A stretch of DNA of 63,268 nt from Arsenophonus nasoniae DSM 15247 (GTDB lineage Bacteria; Pseudomonadota; Gammaproteobacteria; Enterobacterales; Enterobacteriaceae): the NCBI RefSeq assembly GCF_000429565.1, contig NZ_AUCC01000011.1, positions 1-63,268 on the forward strand, written 5' to 3'. Below the pieces are notes generated by a model, which was not told the origin of the DNA, did no database searches, and worked only from the letters and a program-made list of their open reading frames with translations. The position numbers were made by a program, and so were the translations under genes. Shown in pieces: positions 61,501 to 63,268 of the stretch (its first letter is position 1; the number at the start of each line of letters is the position of its first letter).

Positions 61501-61914
61501 ATATTGATCAAACAAATCTGCAATACGGCCTGATAATTGATACAACTTGCGTTTGCCCATATCCTCATTCAGATATTGTCTAAGTGGTTCAAACTCCGAC
61601 TCGTGTAGCAAAGAAGGTAAAATTGTCATTAATTTCCAGGTCATTGCCCCCTTGCTAAAAGCACTTTCTTTTGGAATATCAGGTAAAACCCGAGTAAACA
61701 TGTCCCAAATGAAAGTTGCCGGTAGAGGAAAAGAAATATTAGCGGCAATTCCTAAGCTTTGTGCTAGTTCTATTTGTAGCCATTGCGACATCCCTGGGCT
61801 TTGAACCAAAATAATTTCTTGTTCAAATGGATTGGTCAAGGGATCACTTTTGATCAAACTAGAAATCAGCTCTTTATGAATTTCTAATTGATTAGAATGA
61901 TAAATTTGTAGCAT
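58525..61914 (-). CDS. recC: RecBCD subunit gamma, RecC
   Basis: Holds the complex together, splits the strands and reads Chi as the 3' strand passes. The 1129-residue protein (E. coli 1122) shows LVQSPGMSQWLQIELAQ, FPLPATFIWDMFTRVLP, CICGIAALPPVYLQALN-like and TLMPMRSIPFKVVCLLGMNDRIYPR stretches of the dead-helicase domains. I start at ATG 61914 (MLQIYHSNQLEIH), six bases after AGGGAG, matching E. coli; a 12-codon longer reading is not supported. The start lies inside the end of ppdC. Confidence 0.96.
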   Translation of the reverse strand: MLQIYHSNQLEIHKELISSLIKSDPLTNPFEQEIILVQSPGMSQWLQIELAQSLGIAANISFPLPATFIWDMFTRVLPDIPKESAFSKGAMTWKLMTILPSLLHESEFEPLRQYLNEDMGKRKLYQLSGRIADLFDQYLVYRPQWLENWHKKQLIEGLSDNQQWQKRLWLALIEYTEKLNQPKWHRANLYQQFIQILQVNLPSHIRLPKRVFICGIAALPPVYLQALNALGQHIDIHLMFTNPCRYYWGDIQSYAFLAKLERRKLKDFRDQHEITRFKRESSPDTLFNQQGEQFLTNPLLASWGKLGRDNLYFLSQLEQSNEIAAFVDLPCNCLLHQVQSDILDLEDHAQLGLTEASYNNSFLKRQLSKQDKSLTFHSCHSPQREVEVLQDYLLRLFEENPTLTPKDIIVMVADIDCYAPYIQAVFSHVSAKRQLPFSISDRKARQVHPILQAFISLLDLPQSRFTTEQVLALLEVPALARRFSIYDDELLLLRRWINESGIRWGLNDENIAMLELPVTGQNTWAFGLNRMLLGYAMDSHIGPWNKILPYDECTGLSAQLAGQLATFIDSLTSWRSILDQERKLSEWLPVCQCLLEAFFETDEQIESIFIFILQQWQKTIETGIVAKYEDSVPLSLIRDELVTCFDDEKISQRFLAGAINFCTLMPMRSIPFKVVCLLGMNDRIYPRSIPPLGFDLMAEQPQRGDRKRRDDDRYLFLEALNSASQLFYLSYIGHAMRDNQPHNPSVLVNELLDYISQSFCLEGDEHLNVDNSADRVKEHLVTKHTRVPFAPENYLPNSIHQSYATEWLSAAKKQGNPPPEFCTSLTPIIENDNEILLEQLLSFYRHPIRAFFQQRLKVNFFNEEVQLPENEPFIVNNLQRYKFNERLLKAMIYEESLEELLTTLRATGGLPAKHFGQIYWEKQIQDMQPLADKVKINCHECFNKLFVEPFENVRLVGQLRNIQQNGIIRYRPANLTINDGLSLWIEHLIFCLTVRSGESYYWGRDNSEWCFEPVDKHQAKVYLQQLINGYQEGMNSPLPLFNKSGWNWLMSCYNKKSDQFDFESESLAQKAKKQLIQSLQGTYNQPGEMADSYIGRAFSKIDSNLLETIQIKARIYLLPMAIFRKNKRM

Positions 61915-62284
61915 ATGCTCTCCCTGACGAACAGTACCACCTTGATGCACCTGTCAATTGATTGTTAGGCATCTTAAATGTAATTAGTATTTGCTTACAA
62001 GTATCTGTAATATTCACATAACGATATGATAAATCAATATTTTTAAGTTTATCATTCGTTATATCAACGATAGTAGAATTAATGCTTAGCATCGCTTCTT
62101 CGCTTTCAAAAAAAGTGTGCATCAATCTAAATTGTTGTGTTTTTTGCCAAGCGAGAAAAAAGCCAGCCTTTAGATTATGAACATATTTTATTAATGCTAT
62201 AGCTGAAATAGCAAATAACGCTATAGCGATCATAACTTCGGTTATTGCCATGCCAGATTGCCTATTGGGTTTAGCGCGTTTCAT
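61892..62284 (-). CDS. ppdC: Prepilin-like protein PpdC
   Basis: Type IV pilin-like protein of the ppdAB-ygdB-ppdC string upstream of recC; role in E. coli unclear. The 130-residue protein has a prepilin leader ending RQSG, cleaved before MAITE (Glu at +5), then a hydrophobic helix, and a Cys near the C-terminus (SRWYCSS) as in E. coli. ATG at 62284 overlaps the old ygdB stop as ATGA. Its end overlaps recC by 23 bases. The frame is open, but its partners are broken, so it may no longer work. Confidence 0.82.
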   Translation of the reverse strand: MKRAKPNRQSGMAITEVMIAIALFAISAIALIKYVHNLKAGFFLAWQKTQQFRLMHTFFESEEAMLSINSTIVDITNDKLKNIDLSYRYVNITDTCKQILITFKMPNNQLTGASRWYCSSGRAYATNLSF

Positions 62285-62748
62285 TGACAAAATTCCGTTC
62301 TTTTAACTGGACAAAAATCCAGCCACCCCTGCTCTAAAGGAATAAAACCTGACATTACATTTTTATCTTCTTTCAACCATAGATAAAGTTAAAATACAAT
62401 TTTATCGTCAAAATAAGCATGGCCGGCTAATAGAAAATAATCATATTTATAGTGGCGCAAACAACTTTTGAAATTAGCACCTAACGGCTGCTGACAAGAC
62501 CATGAAGAATTTTTTTCCTTAGTAATAACCCAAGGTTGATACTTTCCCCAGGCTAATGCAGACTCTGCTTGCTCAAAAAAAAGCCAATAATGTTGTTCAC
62601 TTTCCAACATCTGCAATAGATTATCCTGATGATGATGCAATGCTTTTAACATTAATAAACTCATAGTAATAAGCATCATTATTGCCATTAATAAAATGCT
62701 CCCTTGCTGTTTGATTTTGTGGGAAAAAAACCAATTTATTTGTTTCAT
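62281..62748 (-). pseudogene. ygdB: ygdB (DUF2509), interrupted by one in-frame stop
   Basis: Membrane-anchored protein of the prepilin cluster. The first 119 codons read MKQINWFFSHKIKQQGSI, a hydrophobic helix, and FEQAESALAWGKYQPWVI, matching E. coli YgdB. A TAA at 62389-62391 stops it. The same frame continues for about 35 codons with GWLDFCPVKR, which matches the conserved YgdB end, and stops at 62281 overlapping ppdC. A single base change therefore truncates the protein. Confidence 0.85.
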
Positions 62749-62950
62749 ATTGATTGATTTCTTAAATAAATTTTTAGTTTATATTCCCTTAATAGATCTG
62801 GATATGCCCGTGGAAATAGACTTAAAAACACAGTTAAAAAACGTTTCTCACCCATTGTTACTTTTGTTAAAGCAAATTGCGAAACCACTATTTGGTTGGG
62901 ATCAAATAGGTTTATCCATCCTTGTCCTTCACAATCTTCTCTGCTTGTAA
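62745..62950 (-). pseudogene. ppdB: ppdB, C-terminal remnant cut by an insertion sequence
   Basis: The segment DCEGQGWINLFDPNQIVVSQF matches the E. coli PpdB C-terminal part (SCEGKGW...NPDAIIIDTF). The stop overlaps the ygdB start as ATGA, as expected in this operon. Upstream of about 62950 the match ends where the insertion sequence begins, so the prepilin leader and N-terminal two thirds are not here. Only about 65 codons remain. No proper start codon is present apart from a TTG formed by the IS end. Confidence 0.82.

Positions 62951-63268
<318 letters not shown>

Noticed and set aside
62389-62748. Short intact gene ending at 62389
   Set aside because: The same frame continues past the stop with the conserved YgdB C-terminus, so it is a nonsense mutant.

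Overview
This window is chromosomal DNA of an AT-rich gammaproteobacterium of the order Enterobacterales. Nearly every protein reads as a close homologue of its Escherichia coli counterpart, and gene order follows E. coli over long stretches. The low G+C, the scattered pseudogenes and the missing neighbours suggest a host-associated member of the Morganellaceae (Arsenophonus, Proteus or Providencia type). An Arsenophonus-like insect symbiont is my best guess, but it is an inference and I could not test it.

Block 1 (1-34865) matches the E. coli rrsH to yaeH region. It opens with the 5' end of a 16S rRNA gene on the minus strand with its leader and P1 promoter, then gmhB, the MetJ-controlled metNIQ methionine importer, a frameshifted rcsF, trmO, proS, nlpE, rof and tilS. 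A long minus-strand cell-envelope and replication cluster follows: rpsB-tsf, pyrH, frr, dxr, uppS-cdsA-rseP-bamA-skp-lpxD-fabZ-lpxA-lpxB-rnhB-dnaE-accA. It covers early lipid A synthesis, phospholipid and undecaprenyl synthesis, outer-membrane protein assembly and the DNA polymerase III catalytic subunit. map, glnD, dapD and yaeH diverge from rpsB on the plus strand.

Block 2 (34964-63268) matches a different part of the E. coli map, truC to ppdB: truC-yqcC, a csrB-like small RNA locus, syd, queF, ppnN, xni, rlmM-ygdD, gcvA with the divergent sRNA gcvB, a dead csdA, tcdA, four tandem initiator tRNA genes, amiC, argA, an unrecognised frameshifted gene, the recC-ptrA-recB-recD cluster and the remains of the ppdA-ppdB-ygdB-ppdC prepilin operon, which is cut by an IS3-family element at the window edge. 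The yaeH/truC join brings together two blocks that are far apart in E. coli.

Housekeeping genes are intact, while accessory ones are eroding. rcsF has two frameshifts, csdA is wrecked and csdE is gone, mltA is gone, ygdB has an in-frame stop, ppdB is truncated, and several E. coli neighbours (ldcC, yaeQ, arfB, sdaCB, ygdI, yqcA) are absent. I see no CRISPR array, prophage or complete novel gene system. The most informative non-obvious items are the csrB-like locus with a conserved UvrY (GacA) box but few GGA hairpins, the clear gcvB homologue, tcdA without CsdA/CsdE, paired slippage-like frameshifts in rcsF, the four-copy initiator tRNA array with a variant last copy, and the unknown broken gene between argA and recD. 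All comparisons with E. coli are from memory, without alignment software.
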